The position numbers were made by a program, and so were the translations under genes. 64,000 bases of DNA from contig NZ_RCWZ01000001.1 in assembly GCF_003675385.1 (NCBI RefSeq), positions 496,001 to 560,000 on the forward strand, given 5' to 3'. Within the stretch, counting starts at the first letter, position 1, and the number at the start of each line of letters is the position of its first letter. The notes under the pieces are model-generated. The model was given only the letters and a program-made list of their open reading frames with translations, did no database searches and was not told where the DNA came from. Shown in pieces: positions 26,334-34,686 of this stretch. This DNA comes from Mucilaginibacter kameinonensis. GTDB taxonomy: Bacteria > Bacteroidota > Bacteroidia > Sphingobacteriales > Sphingobacteriaceae.

Positions 26334-27704
26334 TTACTCTTCACCAATAAACTTTTGATCTATTTGCTTATCCGCTTTTGCGCCAAGTTTTTTGATCTTT
26401 TCGGCAGTAGTAGTAAGGTTGCCCCTACCCTCCGATAACTTATTGACAGCATTATTATAGGCGGATTGTGTTTGGTTAATATTTTTACCGATGCTGTCCA
26501 TATCACTTAAAAAGCCGACAAATTTATCGTACATATCACCACTCAAGCGGGCTATTTCCAGTACATTACGGTTTTGGCGTTCCTGTTTCCACATGCTGGC
26601 AATGGTACGCAGCGTTGCCAATAATGTCGACGGACTAACGATAACCACTTTTCTGTCCCATGCATAGTTAAATAACTCGCCATCCAGTTGCACAGCTATA
26701 CTGAAAGAGGACTCTATCGGCACAAAAAGCAACACAAAATCAGGGGAATTGATCTTATACAAATCGTGATATTTTTTGGCAGAAAGGCCGGCCACATGGC
26801 CTCGAATGGATTCAACATGAGCCTTTGAGAAGAGTTTTCGGTCGTCCTCGGTATCGGCATTAACCAGTTTTTCATAGGCTATGAGCGATACTTTGGAGTC
26901 GATGATCAGGTGCTTATCATCCGGTAAATCGATGATGACATCGGGTTGATATCTTGTACCATCGGTAGCCTGCATAGCGGCCTGAATCCGGTATTCCTGA
27001 TCTTTAACCAGGCCTGAGCGCTCCAGGATCCGCTCCAGGATCATCTCGCCCCAATTGCCTTGCTTTTTGTTATCGCCTTTGAGTGCTTTGGTTAGGTTTT
27101 GAGCCTCATCGCTGATCTGTTTATTCAGGTCCATCAGCTGGGTGATCACGCCTTTAAGCGTGTTTCGTTCCGCGGCTTCCATGTTATAAACCTTCTCTAC
27201 CTTATCCTCAAAAGCCTTCAGGTTTTCCTTTAAGGGGTTAAGAATAACATCCAAATTACTACGGTTGATATCAGTAAATTCTTTCGATTTTTCTTTAAGC
27301 AGCTTTTCGGCCACATTTTCAAATTCCCGCTGAAATTGCGTACGGATCTGCTCTATTTCTGCTTTTTGCTCCTGCAGTTTTTCCTGCTGCGATTTATAAT
27401 AGGCCCGGGCACTTTCTAAGGATTGATTGGCCTGGGCCAGCTGGGTACGCTCGTATAAAAGTTCGTCAATCAGGCGGTTCTTTTCCTCCTTTAAAAAGTT
27501 AGTAATGCTTTCTTTTTCAGCAGCTAAGCCGTTAGATTTTTCTTCGGCTTTGGCCAATGAAATTTTAAGCTGATCATGATCATAACGAAGTTTACTCAAC
27601 TCTTCGGCAGAGATCAGCTCAACCGCTTTTGGCTTTTTCAGGAATAAAAAAACAGCAATCAGCAGGATGATCAGGGATACAATTACTAATATAATACCAG
27701 TCAT
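26334..27704 (-). CDS. rmuC: DNA recombination protein RmuC
   Basis: This 456-aa protein has an N-terminal membrane helix (about 3-24), a long coiled coil (about 35-160) and the RmuC domain (about 190-420), with GNWGEMILERILE, DVIIDLPDDKHLIIDSKVSL and FVPIESSF. RmuC resembles PD-(D/E)xK nucleases and limits inversions at short inverted repeats in E. coli, which may matter in a genome this rich in palindromes. It is monocistronic. Confidence 0.95.
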   Translation of the reverse strand: MTGIILVIVSLIILLIAVFLFLKKPKAVELISAEELSKLRYDHDQLKISLAKAEEKSNGLAAEKESITNFLKEEKNRLIDELLYERTQLAQANQSLESARAYYKSQQEKLQEQKAEIEQIRTQFQREFENVAEKLLKEKSKEFTDINRSNLDVILNPLKENLKAFEDKVEKVYNMEAAERNTLKGVITQLMDLNKQISDEAQNLTKALKGDNKKQGNWGEMILERILERSGLVKDQEYRIQAAMQATDGTRYQPDVIIDLPDDKHLIIDSKVSLIAYEKLVNADTEDDRKLFSKAHVESIRGHVAGLSAKKYHDLYKINSPDFVLLFVPIESSFSIAVQLDGELFNYAWDRKVVIVSPSTLLATLRTIASMWKQERQNRNVLEIARLSGDMYDKFVGFLSDMDSIGKNINQTQSAYNNAVNKLSEGRGNLTTTAEKIKKLGAKADKQIDQKFIGEE

Positions 27705-27760
27705 TTATTTGATAAAAATATTAGCAAATTAAAGTATTAAATTTAATAAATGCTAATAAA

Positions 27761-27994
27761 TTAATGCACCGGATGCACAGCCGAATCTGTATCCGCGCCA
27801 AGTGTTGTAGTATCGGATGAATTGGGTGTAGACGCGCTATTTCCCGGTGTTGCTGTTTTGCTTGAATCGGCGGGGCCTCCGCTGCCTTTCGCCGCGCTGC
27901 TATCGTTTGTACGGTTAGGGCTTTTATCGTTGCTGTGGCAGGCTGTAAAGGCTATTGTGGCAGTGATTAAAAAAAGAAAAACGAATTTTTTCAT
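27761..27994 (-). CDS. Small Ser/Thr/Asp-rich lipoprotein
   Basis: This 77-aa protein has a lipoprotein signal (IAFTAC, Cys near 19). The remainder is low-complexity (SNDKSPNRTNDSS, SSKTATPGNSAS) and probably disordered. It may be an outer-membrane-tethered spacer peptide; function unknown. It is real to the extent that the signal peptide is convincing. Confidence 0.6.
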   Translation of the reverse strand: MKKFVFLFLITATIAFTACHSNDKSPNRTNDSSAAKGSGGPADSSKTATPGNSASTPNSSDTTTLGADTDSAVHPVH

Positions 27995-28105
27995 GGGTGA
28001 CGCTTACGGTTTAACGGTTATTAAATAGTTCAGTTTTGTTATCGTAATTAAAGCAAATTTTGTTGACTGGTATAAATTAAGCATATTCACAAATAAAAAC
28101 CAATT

Positions 28106-28483
28106 ATGAAGCAACTGATTTACGGGCTACTAATAAGCGTGCTATTTGTATCATGCTCAAAAAAGAGCACGGATCAACCACCGCAGCCACATACTATAAA
28201 AGTTACAGTAAGTGGATCGGATGCTTTTAGCGTTTCATTATCTGTATACAAAACAACGGATAGCAGCCCCCAGGTTGTCGATACAAAAGCTGTGGCACAG
28301 GGATCTTCATATAGTTACACTACTACATTGAACCAAAATGATGAAGTGACATTAGTTGTTGCCTCTGATGTTTCCAATACGGTAACCTACAAAATTTCTG
28401 ATAACGATAAGATTGTGGTACAGGATACCGGCAGGGAAATAGTTACCCATAGCTCCGTTTCGGTTAGCTATGATATCCCTTAA
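28106..28483 (+). CDS. Hypothetical lipoprotein
   Basis: This 125-aa protein has the lipobox VLFVSC at about 13-18. After a Pro-rich linker a single beta-sandwich-like domain follows (HTIKVTVSGSDAFSVSLSVYK...VTLVVASDVSNTVTYKI). No family is recognised; such Ig-like secreted modules are common in Bacteroidota. It is convergent with gldH, 7 bp apart. Confidence 0.7.
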   Translation: MKQLIYGLLISVLFVSCSKKSTDQPPQPHTIKVTVSGSDAFSVSLSVYKTTDSSPQVVDTKAVAQGSSYSYTTTLNQNDEVTLVVASDVSNTVTYKISDNDKIVVQDTGREIVTHSSVSVSYDIP

Positions 28484-28490
28484 ACGCTAA

Positions 28491-28973
28491 TTATTGAGCC
28501 TTTTCTACCCGTAAACCCACATCGCTGATCTCATGCAGCGGGTTATCGCGCATGTTTTGCTCTATCTGGAACCGGTAAATGCCCTTAGCAGGGAAATGAT
28601 AGTTTTTGCGCAAAAGTACCTGGTAGCTATATAAATTACCCGATCCTTTGCCCAGCCACTCGCCATCGGGGTTGGCCAATTTTACTTCAAAACGGGTAGT
28701 TTGTGTTTTTTTATCAGGCGTGATCTGGTAAACTAGCACGAATATATTGGAGTACTTGTAGTTGCCTGTTACCCGCAAATTGAGGTATTGGTTATAGGCT
28801 GCTTTTTCGTCATTAATTTTAACATCAAAATTTACGCGGTTAACGTACGACCAGTTGTGGTCGGCAATTTCGGTGTTGGTATCAATGATACTGTTAGGAT
28901 CGGTACAAGACCCGGCAAACATCGTTATCAGTAACAATGCTGCCGGGTAAATAATATTTAAAGCCCGTTTCAT
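28491..28973 (-). CDS. gldH: Gliding motility lipoprotein GldH
   Basis: This 160-aa protein has the lipobox FAGSC and the GldH fold: NFDVKINDEKAAYNQYLNLRVTGNYKYSNIFVLV and the C-terminal KGIYRFQIEQNMRDNPLHEISDVGLRVE. In flavobacteria GldH is needed for gliding and chitin use, and in non-gliding relatives it is retained with an unclear role. It is third in the operon holB-ricT-gldH, and its start overlaps the ricT stop by 4 bp. Confidence 0.92.
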   Translation of the reverse strand: MKRALNIIYPAALLLITMFAGSCTDPNSIIDTNTEIADHNWSYVNRVNFDVKINDEKAAYNQYLNLRVTGNYKYSNIFVLVYQITPDKKTQTTRFEVKLANPDGEWLGKGSGNLYSYQVLLRKNYHFPAKGIYRFQIEQNMRDNPLHEISDVGLRVEKAQ

Positions 28974-30487
28974 TCAGGTTTTGCCTGTTGATTGTTGTTG
29001 TTATTATTCCGGTTTGGGCGGTTTGGCCTGCGGCGCCTGTTATTATTACCGCTGCCCTCACCTTGTGGTTTTCCCTCACCTTGCGGAGGTCTTGGTTCTC
29101 CTTGTGGCCTTCCTTCTTTTTGTGGTTTAGCCTCACCCTGTGGTTTTCCTTCTCCTTGCGGTTTATTTTGCTGAGGAGGACGGTTTCCCTGTGGTTTGTT
29201 GTTTTGTTGCTGGCGATTTCCCTCAGGACGTTGCTGTTGTTGCGCCGGTTTTTCCTGCAGATTGCCTGAACCCTGCTGATGCTGTTGCGGGCGTGGTTGC
29301 TGCTGATTGGCGGGTTTTCCTTCTGCTGCTTGTGCCTGACCTCCGGGTTTTTGGTTTTTATTGCGGTTTTTGTTCTTCTTTTTATTGTTATTGCGGCGCT
29401 CATCCAAACGGGTAAGACTATCCTGACCAACAACGTTTTCGTAATCAAGTACTTTTGCCGGTGCAGCTTCAACCACAACAATTTCGCCCAGATCTTCAGG
29501 GATCACACCGTCCTTATTTTGCTGTTGGATCTCTTTAACCTTTTTTATCGGTAACGGCACCCATGATTCTTCACCCGGATAGCTAAACCACATCATCCGT
29601 TTAAAGATGTCGGTTTTTTGCAGACGGGCATCACCTTTTTGGGTTCTGAGTATGTTTACATTATCTGGGATGTGTTTTAATGCATCCATGTAAGTATCCA
29701 GCTCGTAATTAAGGCAGCATTTTAACTTGCCGCACTGGCCTGCCAGCTTCAGGGTATTTAATGAAAGATTTTGATAGCGGGCGGCCGAAGTTGATACCGT
29801 TTTAAAGTCGGTAAGCCAGGTTGAGCAGCACAGTTCGCGGCCACATGAGCCGATACCGCCCAGGCGGCTTGCTTCCTGCCTCATACCTATCTGCCTCATC
29901 TCGATACGGATGCGGAAAGTTTCGGCCATTTTTTTGATCAGTTCCCTAAAATCAACACGGCCTTCGGCTGTATAATAAAATGTTGCCTTGGTTTTGTCGC
30001 CCTGGTAATCAACGTCGCTTAGCTTCATGCTCAGGTTAAGGTCAAGTGCCAGCTTGCGCGATTTGTGCATGGTTTCCCATTCCATATCTTTGGCGGCTTT
30101 CCATTTGTCAACATCAGCAACAGTAGCTTTACGGTAGATTTTTTTTACTACATCTGCTTCCTTTACATGGCGTTTTACCATTTGCATGCGCACCAGTTCG
30201 CCGGTAAGCGAAACGTGGCCTATATCATAACCGCCGGTAGTAGCTTCAACAGCAACCAGCTCGCCTGATTCGAGGTATATATTATCGTTGTTTAAATAAA
30301 ACTCCTTACGCGAGCCTTTAAACTTAACTTCAATTACCTGGAAAGGCTTATAGTTAGTTGGCATATCCATGTGGGATAGCCAATCGTAAACATCTAATTT
30401 GCTGCAACCATTAGTAAGGCAACTGCCGTTACTTTTGCAGCCCGCAGGCGTACATCCGCCACCTGTTGAGCAACTTCCACATCCCAT
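28970..30487 (-). CDS. ricT: PSP1-domain protein RicT (YaaT-like) with long disordered tail
   Basis: This 505-aa protein begins with a Cys-rich stretch (MGCGSCSTGGGCTPAGC) and carries the PSP1 core (about 90-300) with GGIGSCGRELCCSTWL and GQCGKLKCCLNYE, cysteines that bind an Fe-S cluster in B. subtilis RicT. RicT acts with RicA and RicF in RNA processing and phosphorelay control. The last 145 residues are low-complexity (Asn/Lys, then Gln/Pro, then KPQGE-type repeats, then an Arg/Asn end), well beyond the usual domain. It sits between holB (2-bp gap) and gldH (4-bp overlap), a conserved Bacteroidota order. Confidence 0.92.
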   Translation of the reverse strand: MGCGSCSTGGGCTPAGCKSNGSCLTNGCSKLDVYDWLSHMDMPTNYKPFQVIEVKFKGSRKEFYLNNDNIYLESGELVAVEATTGGYDIGHVSLTGELVRMQMVKRHVKEADVVKKIYRKATVADVDKWKAAKDMEWETMHKSRKLALDLNLSMKLSDVDYQGDKTKATFYYTAEGRVDFRELIKKMAETFRIRIEMRQIGMRQEASRLGGIGSCGRELCCSTWLTDFKTVSTSAARYQNLSLNTLKLAGQCGKLKCCLNYELDTYMDALKHIPDNVNILRTQKGDARLQKTDIFKRMMWFSYPGEESWVPLPIKKVKEIQQQNKDGVIPEDLGEIVVVEAAPAKVLDYENVVGQDSLTRLDERRNNNKKKNKNRNKNQKPGGQAQAAEGKPANQQQPRPQQHQQGSGNLQEKPAQQQQRPEGNRQQQNNKPQGNRPPQQNKPQGEGKPQGEAKPQKEGRPQGEPRPPQGEGKPQGEGSGNNNRRRRPNRPNRNNNNNNQQAKPE

Positions 30488-30489
30488 AA

Positions 30490-31635
30490 TTAACTTGGCA
30501 TATATTGATTCCCCGCAGGGACATTTTTATTAATTAGTATTTTAATAATTTGTAAAGATACATCTAAAAATAAGATTTTAGGATTAGCGTTTCGCTCCAC
30601 GTGATAATGGGCTTTTTCCAGCTCATCAATAATCATTTGCGATTTGCCAATACTCAGCACATTACTCATTTTTTGAGCGGTATCCAACTCTCTCGCAGGT
30701 AAATGTACCAGGCTGCCTGCTCCTGCAATCAGCAAACAACACTCGCGGATAAAGCTGGTGCCGTAACGCAAAAAATTCTTTTGGTTTTCACGCCCCATTT
30801 TGGCAAACTGCTCAACAAAGGCCATCACCTCGATGCCCTTATTGCCAAAGCAATAACGCAACCATTGTACAAACAGCTCATGATAGCTTTTGTTGTCTTG
30901 CTGCAGCATGGCCAATGCTTCGGTCATGTTACCATTGCTCAGGTAGGCTATTTCGGCAGCGGCCTCTTCGGTTTGGTGATGGGCACTTATTAAATGTTCT
31001 TTAATTTCATCGTACTCGAGCGATGGTATTTTAACCAGCTGCGTACGTGATAATATGGTATTCAGGATCTGATCCTGGTTTTGGGCAACTAATAAAAACA
31101 GGGTGTTTGGTTGCGGTTCTTCAATAATTTTAAGCAGCGAGTTGCCCTCCTTATCCAGGTACTCTGGCAGCCAAAGGATCAGGATCTTGTATTCCGATTC
31201 AAATGGTTTAAAGCTTAATTTCTTGATGATCTGGTGGCATTCGGCAATGTTGATGTTGGCCTGTTTGTTTTCGGCATCCAAATATCCGCGCCAGATATCC
31301 AGGCTTAAATAAGGGTTGGTGGTTAAAGCTCCGCGCCATTGCTCAATAAAAGTAAGCGCCGTATCATCCTTATGTTTAGCGAAGAACGGGTACGAAAAAT
31401 GCAGATCGGGATGCATAAGTTTTTGATACTTTCTGCATGAAGAGCATACACCGCATGAATCTGCGGGCTGTTTATCTTCGCAGGAGAGGTATTGGGCATA
31501 GGCAACAGCAAGCGCCAGGCTGCCCGAACCTTCGGGGCCTAAAAATAATTGCGCGTGGCTTACCCGGTTCTCGCTCAGCGTGTTAAGCAAACGTTGCTTA
31601 ATTGCTTCCTGTCCTACTATTTCTTTAAACTGCAT
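30490..31635 (-). CDS. holB: DNA polymerase III subunit delta' (HolB)
   Basis: The ATG at 31635 (MQFKEIVGQEAIK) was preferred to a TTG three codons upstream. The 381-aa AAA+ clamp-loader subunit has HAQLFLGPEGSGSLALA in place of a full Walker A, a zinc module with Cys pairs (CEDKQPADSCGVCSSCRKYQ) and a sensor SRTQ. It loads the sliding clamp with the other tau/gamma and delta subunits. It is first gene of holB-ricT-gldH. Confidence 0.93.
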   Translation of the reverse strand: MQFKEIVGQEAIKQRLLNTLSENRVSHAQLFLGPEGSGSLALAVAYAQYLSCEDKQPADSCGVCSSCRKYQKLMHPDLHFSYPFFAKHKDDTALTFIEQWRGALTTNPYLSLDIWRGYLDAENKQANINIAECHQIIKKLSFKPFESEYKILILWLPEYLDKEGNSLLKIIEEPQPNTLFLLVAQNQDQILNTILSRTQLVKIPSLEYDEIKEHLISAHHQTEEAAAEIAYLSNGNMTEALAMLQQDNKSYHELFVQWLRYCFGNKGIEVMAFVEQFAKMGRENQKNFLRYGTSFIRECCLLIAGAGSLVHLPARELDTAQKMSNVLSIGKSQMIIDELEKAHYHVERNANPKILFLDVSLQIIKILINKNVPAGNQYMPS

Positions 31636-31654
31636 TTGGTGCAAAATAGTAATT

Positions 31655-31849
31655 AGATATGAGATTTTAGATGTGAGATATGAGAGGGATATATTTTTTG
31701 AAAAAGATATGAGATTTTAGATGTGAGATATGAGACGGGTTGCAGGGCTGTTTACAATCTTTACCGATAGCGCTTCTCGCAAGATTCATATTACTTCTAC
31801 TATCTTTACCGGATGAAATCTCACTTCTCATATCTCACGTCTAAAATCT
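31655..31849. repeat. Direct and inverted ATGAGA-type repeats between holB and ruvX
   Basis: Two identical 31-bp units (31655-31685 and 31705-31735, exactly 50 bp apart) are followed by an inverted related unit (31826-31849, ending 9 bp before the ruvX ATG). The unit contains GATTTTAGATGTGAGATATG. The set can fold as a long hairpin spanning the divergent holB/ruvX promoter region. Confidence 0.7.
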
Positions 31850-31858
31850 AAGAACTAA

Positions 31859-32269
31859 ATGAGAGTAATGGCATTTGATTATGGCACCAAGCGCATCGGC
31901 ATAGCGGTTACCGACCCCCTGCAGATCATCGCGACAGGCCTTGATAATATCCACCCCAACAGTATCATCGAGTTTTTAAAAAAATATCTTCAAACCGAAC
32001 AGGTAGAGCGTTTTATTGTGGGCGAACCCAAGCAGATGGACAATACCCCCTCACAATCGGCCGTGCATGTAAAAGGGTTTGTGAACCTGTTAAAGAAAAC
32101 TTTCCCGGAAATGCCTATCGAAATGGTTGATGAACGTTTTACTTCCAAAATGGCCTCGGCAACTATCGCACAAAGCGGCATGAACAAAAAGAACCGTCAA
32201 AACAAGGAGCTGGTAGATACCATATCGGCCGTGATTTTACTGCAAAGCTGGATGGGGACAAGGTTCTGA
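31859..32269 (+). CDS. ruvX: Holliday junction resolvase RuvX (YqgF)
   Basis: This 136-aa RNase H-fold protein has FDYGTKRIGIAVTDP at the N-terminus, a middle GEPKQMD segment, VDERFTS and a C-terminal Asp in LVDTISAVILLQ. By family knowledge it resolves Holliday junctions or processes pre-16S rRNA 5' ends. Its stop codon coincides with the start of a 35-bp repeat (32268). Confidence 0.94.
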   Translation: MRVMAFDYGTKRIGIAVTDPLQIIATGLDNIHPNSIIEFLKKYLQTEQVERFIVGEPKQMDNTPSQSAVHVKGFVNLLKKTFPEMPIEMVDERFTSKMASATIAQSGMNKKNRQNKELVDTISAVILLQSWMGTRF

Positions 32270-32302
32270 ACCATGATTTGCTTGATTACAGGATTTTTTG
32301 AC
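32268..32302 (+). repeat. 35-bp GxxExxY-associated repeat, copy 1
   Basis: It reads GAACCATGATTTGCTTGATT followed by ACAGGATTTTTTGAC. It is the most diverged of four copies and begins at the second base of the ruvX stop codon. Confidence 0.6.
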
Positions 32303-32370
32303 AGACTGTAATTTATAAAGCTATTTTCCGTTACTATAGCCTTTAATCAACCTTAAAAAACAAGCCTCAA

Positions 32371-32784
32371 ATGAGCTTTACTAAAACTTATACTGTAAAA
32401 GAAGAACATATTGATGTTCAAAATATCATGGATGGGTTATACTATCCTTTTTATATGGAATGGTGCCGCCATGATTTTATTCGTGAAGTACTTGGCTTTG
32501 ATTTTGAAGAACAGGCACATTTGGGTGTGAATATGGTACTGTCGGAATATTCAATAAAATTTGTACGCTCGTTAAAAAGCGGAGATGAGTTTACCGTAAG
32601 TTGCGATTTGTACGGCGATGCCAAAGGCCTGCCCCGTTTACATTTTAAACAAACTATTACCTGCCGCGGCAAAGTGATGACCACCGGCGTATTTACCGGC
32701 ACATGTATCTCGGCCGGCGGAAGGCCTTATTTGCCAGAGATAATTTTGGAGCAGGTAGCTAGTATGCCGACTCTGGAACCCTGA
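32371..32784 (+). CDS. Acyl-CoA thioesterase, 4HBT hotdog family
   Basis: This 137-aa hotdog-fold protein resembles YbgC/FadM-type thioesterases: EEHIDVQNIMDGLYYPFYMEWCRHDFI with the Asp-x(n)-Tyr core, then YSIKFVRSLKSGDEFTV. It would hydrolyse short or aromatic acyl-CoA thioesters; the substrate is unknown. The TGA stop lies inside the second copy of the 35-bp repeat, so the last codons (EP) come from the repeat. Confidence 0.85.
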   Translation: MSFTKTYTVKEEHIDVQNIMDGLYYPFYMEWCRHDFIREVLGFDFEEQAHLGVNMVLSEYSIKFVRSLKSGDEFTVSCDLYGDAKGLPRLHFKQTITCRGKVMTTGVFTGTCISAGGRPYLPEIILEQVASMPTLEP

Positions 32785-32810
32785 TTTACTTGATTTAAGG
32801 ATTTCCTGAT
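32776..32810 (+). repeat. 35-bp GxxExxY-associated repeat, copy 2
   Basis: It reads GAACCCTGATTTACTTGATT followed by TAAGGATTTCCTGAT. Its last 22 bp are an exact inverted match of copy 4 on the other side of the GxxExxY gene. Confidence 0.75.
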
Positions 32811-32900
32811 AGATGTATTTAGATAATCGGGGATTATTTCTATGCGGGTTAAATTGTAAACTTTTTGATCTGAAGATAATTCTTGAACAGGTAGATAGAT

Positions 32901-33278
32901 TTAGAAGATAGGGTTGTTATTATGAACTCGTTTAAATTGTAAGCTTTTTGAACCGAAGTTTATGAGCAACCCTATTTCCATTTTGTAAGCTTCGAGATAA
33001 TTCATGGCTTGAGCAAGGTGTACTTCTTCCAGGGATATGATGGCTTTTATTTCAACCATAATGCATCCTTCAATAAAAAAATCGACCCGGCGTTTTCCTA
33101 TATTAACACCGTCATAATAAATGATCATTTCAAGTTCCTCGGCAAATTTCAAATCAGCCTTAGCTAATTCTAAAGCCAATGCTCGCTGATAAATTAACTC
33201 CTGAAAACCATTGCCAAGTGTATTATGAACCCGCAGGGCGCAGCCTATTATCTTTTCGGTAAGTTCTTTGTATTTCAT
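32901..33278 (-). CDS. GxxExxY protein
   Basis: This 125-aa protein shows the signature GNGFQELIYQRAL (G-x-x-E-x-x-Y), an upstream IGCALRVHNTLG, and a nuclease-like core RVDFFIEGCIMVEIKA that fits a PD-(D/E)xK-type fold. Function is unproven; members occur in variable copy number and in scattered genome locations. Here it is flanked by inverted copies of a 35-bp repeat. Part of its 3' end appears duplicated just downstream (a degenerate TTAAATTGTAAACTTTTTGA near 32852, compared with the gene's end near 32931). Confidence 0.88.
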   Translation of the reverse strand: MKYKELTEKIIGCALRVHNTLGNGFQELIYQRALALELAKADLKFAEELEMIIYYDGVNIGKRRVDFFIEGCIMVEIKAIISLEEVHLAQAMNYLEAYKMEIGLLINFGSKSLQFKRVHNNNPIF

Positions 33279-33333
33279 GATAAGGTTAAAAGCAAACTAA
33301 AAATATAACATCAAAAATAAGCATCTAAAAATC

Positions 33334-33368
33334 ATCAGGAAATACGCCAATCAAGCGAATCAAGGTTC
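33334..33368 (-). repeat. 35-bp GxxExxY-associated repeat, copy 3
   Basis: Inverted relative to copies 1-2. It starts ATCAGGAAATACGCCAATCA and ends AAGCGAATCAAGGTTC. It sits exactly 55 bp before copy 4. Confidence 0.7.
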
Positions 33369-33388
33369 AAAATGGAGCGATGTAAAGC

Positions 33389-33423
33389 ATCAGGAAATCC
33401 TTAAATCAAGAAAATCAAGGTTT
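33389..33423 (-). repeat. 35-bp GxxExxY-associated repeat, copy 4
   Basis: Inverted; begins ATCAGGAAATCCTTAAATCA and ends at 33423, just before the promoter of the O-methyltransferase. It forms a 22-bp perfect inverted pair with copy 2. Confidence 0.75.
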
Positions 33424-33428
33424 TTGTT

Positions 33429-33436
33429 TATCTTTG
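33429..33436 (+). promoter_or_regulatory. -7 element directly before the O-methyltransferase start
   Basis: TATCTTTG (TAnnTTTG) ends 4 nt before the ATG at 33441, so transcription would start at or next to the ATG and the mRNA would be leaderless or nearly so. Motif-based call. Confidence 0.5.
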
Positions 33437-33440
33437 CGCC

Positions 33441-34079
33441 ATGGATATTCTCCCTAATGCCTTATTGGCTTACTTAGATGACCATTGCGACCCGGAGCCG
33501 GAAGTGCTTAAAAAACTCAACCGCGAAACGCATATCAAGGTGTTAAAACCTAATATGTTATCTGGACATTACCAGGGCCGTTTGCTAAGTTTTTTGAGCA
33601 AAATGGTGCAGCCTAAGCGCATCCTGGAGATAGGTACCTACACAGGCTACTCTGCTATTTGCCTGGCCGAAGGTTTAGCCGAAGACGGCATCCTCCATAC
33701 CATTGAAGTTAACCATGAGATGGAGGAAATCATCAATTCACACCTTAAACTAACAGATGTTGAAAATAAAATAAAACTGCATTTTGGGCCTGCAGAGACC
33801 ATTATTGCTGATTTACAGGAAGATATTTTCGATTTGGTGTTTATAGATGCGGATAAAAAGAATAATTATACTTACTTTCAATTAGTTTTTGACAAAGTCA
33901 GATCCGGAGGATTAATAATAATTGACAATGTTTTGTGGAAGGGAAAGGTGTACGGCCCCGAAAAAGATGCCGATACTGAAGGAATCCGCAAACTAAATGA
34001 CCAGATAGCTGTTGATAGCAGGATAGAAAAGTTGATCCTGCCAGTACGCGACGGGCTGCTGGTTATCAGAAAAAAATAA
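33441..34079 (+). CDS. SAM-dependent O-methyltransferase (family 3, CCoAOMT-like)
   Basis: This 212-aa class I methyltransferase has the SAM-binding motif EIGTYTGYSAICLAEGL, a metal/acid motif VFIDADKKNNYTYF and DNVLWKGKV, typical of cation-dependent small-molecule O-methyltransferases. The substrate is unknown. The next gene (glucosaminidase) follows after 3 bp, so the two are probably co-transcribed. Confidence 0.92.
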   Translation: MDILPNALLAYLDDHCDPEPEVLKKLNRETHIKVLKPNMLSGHYQGRLLSFLSKMVQPKRILEIGTYTGYSAICLAEGLAEDGILHTIEVNHEMEEIINSHLKLTDVENKIKLHFGPAETIIADLQEDIFDLVFIDADKKNNYTYFQLVFDKVRSGGLIIIDNVLWKGKVYGPEKDADTEGIRKLNDQIAVDSRIEKLILPVRDGLLVIRKK

Positions 34080-34082
34080 ATT

Positions 34083-34622
34083 ATGAAGAAAATCTTACTG
34101 ATTACAACACTGTTGATTTCAACATTAGCTGCTTCAGCACAGAAAAATACCTCATTATCGTATATTGATAAATTCAAAGATGATGCCATTCGCATCATGC
34201 ACGAAACCGGAATCCCGGCAAGCATCGTTTTAGGTGTGGCCATGCACGAATCTGGTTGTGGCAACAGCACTATCGCACAAAACCTTAATAACCAGTTTGG
34301 AGTAAAAGGTTACAACACTGTAGTTTATACCAAACACAACAAAAAAGTTCGTACTTCATATAAAAAATACGATTCGGTTTTTGACTCATTCCAGGACTTT
34401 GCCCGTATCATGACCGAGCGTAAACAGTTCAGCCACCTGGCCGACGCGCTTACACATTATGATTACAAAGGATGGGCAAAAGGTATTCAACGTGCCGGTT
34501 ATGCTGGCAGCCGCAAATGGGCCGCGCAGGTATTAGGTATTATTAATAAATATGACCTTAACGAACTTGACGAAAACCCGGCAACCCAAACGCAACTGGC
34601 CGACGCGACAACTAAACAATAA
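34083..34622 (+). CDS. Secreted glucosaminidase-domain protein
   Basis: This 179-aa protein has a signal peptide (ending ...LAASAQ) and a FlgJ/LytG-type N-acetylglucosaminidase domain with GIPASIVLGVAMHESGCGNS (catalytic Glu in HESG), followed by FGVKGY and FDSFQDF. It would cleave peptidoglycan glycan strands in the periplasm. It pairs with the longer LysM-bearing paralogue at 34687. Confidence 0.9.
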   Translation: MKKILLITTLLISTLAASAQKNTSLSYIDKFKDDAIRIMHETGIPASIVLGVAMHESGCGNSTIAQNLNNQFGVKGYNTVVYTKHNKKVRTSYKKYDSVFDSFQDFARIMTERKQFSHLADALTHYDYKGWAKGIQRAGYAGSRKWAAQVLGIINKYDLNELDENPATQTQLADATTKQ

Positions 34623-34686
34623 TATTTACGTTTATAAATCTTAATTTGGCCCCTATTTATATGCCACTCAATAAGATTTAAGCATA

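Noticed and set aside
31655..31735. CRISPR-like direct repeats
   Set aside because: Only two identical units and one inverted, degenerate unit are present, with no spacer array and no cas genes nearby.
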